A DNA stretch of 6,926 nt from contig DATKIY010000166.1 in assembly GCA_035543875.1 (NCBI GenBank), positions 1 through 6,926 on the forward strand, given 5' to 3'. The DNA comes from DATKIY01 sp035543875 (GTDB lineage Bacteria > Actinomycetota > Actinomycetes > JAHEKZ01). This document shows positions 6,243 through 6,926 of the stretch, in pieces. Positions within the stretch are counted from its first letter, which is position 1. The number at the start of each line of letters is the position of its first letter. The notes beneath the pieces were generated by a model that worked only from the letters and a program-made list of their open reading frames with translations, did no database searches and had not been told where the DNA came from. Position numbers and translations under genes: made by a program.

Positions 6243-6926
6243 TGCGAATGACCCTCAACCAGCGTCAGGAACGCCGACTCAATGTCGCTAGTCTTCGTCT
6301 TGGCTAGCAACTCTGAGAGCGTGCCCTCGGCGAGCAACGAGCCGTCCCTCATCAGCATCAGTTGATGACAGCGTGACGCTTCGTCCATTACGTGACTCGA
6401 CACGAGCAGCGTGATGCCCTCGTCAGCCAACGTATGAAAAAGGTTCCACAGGTCTCTTCGCAGCACCGGATCGAGTCCTACTGTGGGCTCGTCCAGAATC
6501 AGCAACTCCGGGCTGCCGAGCAGTGCAACTGCCAGTGAGACACGCGAGCGTTGACCACCGGAAAGCCGTCCCACACGTCGGTCCGCGGACTCAGTGAGGT
6601 CAACAGCATTCATCACTCGGTCGACATCGGTGCCGTCCACGCCAAGGATGTGAGCGAAGTAGCGGATATTTGCTCGCACGGTGAGGTCGTTAAAGACCGA
6701 TGGTGCTTGCGTCACGTATCCGACGCGGCTTCGCAACTCGGGCGTCCCCGCGGGCCTGCCGAGAACTAGGACTTCGCCACCCGCGACGATTTGAACGCCC
6801 ACTATCGCGCGCATGAGTGTGGACTTACCGGAACCGCTCGGGCCAAGTAGTCCGGTGATTTGTCCAGCCGCGACCTCCACCGTCAACGCAGGGATGACTT
6901 CCTCGCCACCTCGAACCACGCGAAGA
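6239..6926 (-). CDS. ABC-2 exporter ATP-binding protein, N-terminus beyond the window edge
   Basis: Cytoplasmic ATPase partner of the ABC-2 permease encoded just downstream. The frame is open to the right edge; the residues before the GTG at 6919 (LR, then VVRGGEEV) read as a normal N-terminal strand, so the true start probably lies beyond 6926. Numbering from 6919, Walker A GPSGSGKST is at 26-34, Q-loop Q71 in YVTQAPSVF, signature LSGGQRSRVSLA at 119-130, Walker B LLILDEP at 139-145, D-loop GLDP at 148-151 and switch histidine H176 in SSHVMDEA. The TVGLDP and SSHVMDEA wording is typical of the CcmA/DrrA-type exporter group. All catalytic motifs are intact. The stop TGA (6241-6239) overlaps the permease start by 4 bases, indicating a coupled pair. 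Confidence 0.95.
   Translation of the reverse strand, partial: LRVVRGGEEVIPALTVEVAAGQITGLLGPSGSGKSTLMRAIVGVQIVAGGEVLVLGRPAGTPELRSRVGYVTQAPSVFNDLTVRANIRYFAHILGVDGTDVDRVMNAVDLTESADRRVGRLSGGQRSRVSLAVALLGSPELLILDEPTVGLDPVLRRDLWNLFHTLADEGITLLVSSHVMDEASRCHQLMLMRDGSLLAEGTLSELLAKTKTSDIESAFLTLVEGHSQ
6252..6256 (-). promoter_or_regulatory. Ribosome binding site of the ABC-2 permease
   Basis: GAGGG on the minus strand, nine bases before the ATG at 6242 and inside the end of the ATPase gene. It supports the chosen start and the coupled translation of the two subunits. Confidence 0.55.

Noticed and set aside
1..6926. Mobile element, CRISPR array, phage or defence island
   Set aside because: No transposase, integrase, nuclease, repeat-spacer pattern or terminal repeats were seen; all genes read as housekeeping or transport genes of similar base composition.

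Overview
The window looks like ordinary chromosomal sequence of an actinobacterium. GC content is roughly 60% by eye, GTG is the start codon of four of the six genes whose start is visible, genes on one strand overlap by 4 bases, and both enzymes and transporters read like actinobacterial family members. No phage, insertion sequence, CRISPR array, tRNA or rRNA was seen. The lineage below phylum is not determined.

Left part (1-3100, minus strand): a three-gene MacAB-like export operon. In transcription order it holds a lipoprotein membrane-fusion/adaptor protein (3100 to 1751), a MacB/LolD-type ATPase (1754 to 1044) and a MacB/FtsX-type permease (1047 to the left edge, C-terminus missing). Both junctions are GTGA stop/start overlaps, so the subunits are probably translationally coupled. 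No outer-membrane channel gene is seen, as expected for a cell with a single membrane.

Middle (3101-3721): a 92-base divergent intergenic region with nested inverted repeats and probable promoters on both strands. A single plus-strand gene (3193-3639) follows, encoding a small protein that resembles the DUF6941 family (function unknown). It is convergent with the next operon across an 82-base gap that holds only weak hairpins.

Right part (3722-6926, minus strand): a closely packed run of four genes. In transcription order these are an ABC-2 exporter ATPase (5' end beyond the right edge), its six-helix ABC-2 permease, a monofunctional proline dehydrogenase and pyrroline-5-carboxylate reductase (proC). 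The two proline enzymes catalyse opposite directions of the proline/P5C interconversion. A leaderless-type promoter motif directly before the proline dehydrogenase may let the proline pair be expressed apart from the exporter.

The most useful leads are the shared TANNNT-N6-GTG arrangement before two genes, the nested dyads in the divergent promoter, the DUF6941-like gene beside an export operon, and the paired opposing proline enzymes. I saw no convincing sign of a wholly new system.
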